15,361 bases of DNA from an uncultured bacterium (lineage in GTDB: Bacteria > Bacillota > Clostridia > Lachnospirales > Lachnospiraceae). A model generated the notes under the pieces. It searched no databases and was not told the DNA's origin. It saw only the letters and a list, made by a program, of their open reading frames with translations. The stretch is from positions 1 through 15,361 of the forward strand of contig CAMGRE010000033.1 in NCBI GenBank assembly GCA_946061355.1. The letters are read 5' to 3'. How positions within the stretch are numbered: the first letter of the stretch is position 1; each line of letters starts with the position of its first letter. Positions 14,984 through 15,361 of the stretch are shown one piece after another. The translations under genes and the position numbers were made by a program.

Positions 14984-15361
14984 ATGACAGATAAGGTAAT
15001 TGAAAACAACCAGGTAGTGATCATGGGTGAGGTGGTCAGTGACTTTACATTCAGTCATGAGATATTCGGCGAGGGCTTCTACATGGTGGATGTGGAGGTT
15101 GCGCGTCTGAGCGACTCCTCGGATATCATTCCGGTGATGGTGTCGGAGAGGCTGATCGATGTGACGGCGGACTACAAAGGATGCTTCTTAAGTGTGACGG
15201 GGCAGTTCCGCTCCTACAACAGACATGAGGAAAAGAAGAATAAACTCGTACTGTCTGTGTTTGCAAGAGAGCTTGCGTTTGTGGAGGAAAGTTGGGAGAG
15301 CAGCAAGACCAACCAGATCTATCTGGACGGCTATATCTGCAAGGATCCAATTTACCGCAAG
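14984..15361 (+). CDS. SSB-like OB-fold protein, 3' end outside window
   Basis: The frame is open from ATG 14984 to the last base, giving 126 residues; the start has GGGAG at 14972-14976, 7 bases upstream. Residues about 8-100 look like an OB-fold: NQVVIMGEVVSDFTFSHE, then FYMVDVEVARLSD, then LSVTGQFRSYNR, then LVLSVFARELAFV. A second repeat opens at about 111 with IYLDGYICKDPIYRK, which resembles the start of an SSB/PriB-type OB domain, so the whole protein is probably a tandem OB-fold single-stranded DNA-binding-like protein, as annotated in many Clostridia. It is probably not the main replicative SSB, whose N-terminus reads differently. Function, perhaps in DNA repair or recombination, is inferred from the fold only. 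Confidence 0.75.
   Translation, partial: MTDKVIENNQVVIMGEVVSDFTFSHEIFGEGFYMVDVEVARLSDSSDIIPVMVSERLIDVTADYKGCFLSVTGQFRSYNRHEEKKNKLVLSVFARELAFVEESWESSKTNQIYLDGYICKDPIYRK

Overview
The window looks like chromosomal DNA of a Gram-positive anaerobe of class Clostridia, most likely family Lachnospiraceae. This is judged from gene content and style: strong GGAGG-type ribosome binding sites, a T-box in front of thrS, an InlB-repeat secreted protein, a two-domain SSB-like protein, and a Tet(M)-like GTPase carrying a C-terminal NYN domain. No species can be named from the sequence alone. Almost everything is on the + strand; only one regulator gene is on the - strand. There are no tRNA or rRNA genes, insertion sequences, phage genes or CRISPR arrays.

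Layout. (1) 1-3887: a tight + strand run with the 3' part of a nucleoid-associated (YejK/NdpA-like) protein, a cytoplasmic alpha/beta-hydrolase (DUF2974-like), and, 4 bases later, a large c-di-GMP signalling protein (REC, HD-GYP, GGDEF and a degenerate second GGDEF-like domain). (2) 3954-5905: an M19 (membrane dipeptidase family) zinc peptidase, then a small secreted InlB-repeat protein. (3) 5902-8926: a consensus promoter whose -35 box contains the previous stop codon, a complete threonine T-box (ACC specifier, T-box motif, competing antiterminator and terminator), thrS without a TGS domain, a histidine-phosphatase gene probably on the same transcript, and a likely terminator. (4) 9003-9698: a small exported protein of unknown function. 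(5) 9793-12579: a 928-residue translational GTPase of the ribosomal protection type joined to a YacP/Rae1-like NYN nuclease domain. (6) 12608-14848: a TrmB-type regulator (- strand) divergent from a diaminopimelate decarboxylase gene, with a 261-base regulatory region containing a perfect 12-bp inverted repeat and mirrored -35 regions. (7) 14984-end: the 5' part of an SSB-like OB-fold protein.

The most interesting gene is the GTPase-nuclease fusion. It joins a fold that enters the ribosomal A site to the fold of Rae1, an A-site mRNA endonuclease known from Bacillus subtilis. The loop that Tet(M) uses to displace tetracycline is not conserved. This suggests ribosome rescue or mRNA quality control rather than drug resistance. 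Second is the trmB/lysA divergent control region, which suggests a local, possibly autoregulated switch for the last step of lysine synthesis in place of a lysine riboswitch or T-box.
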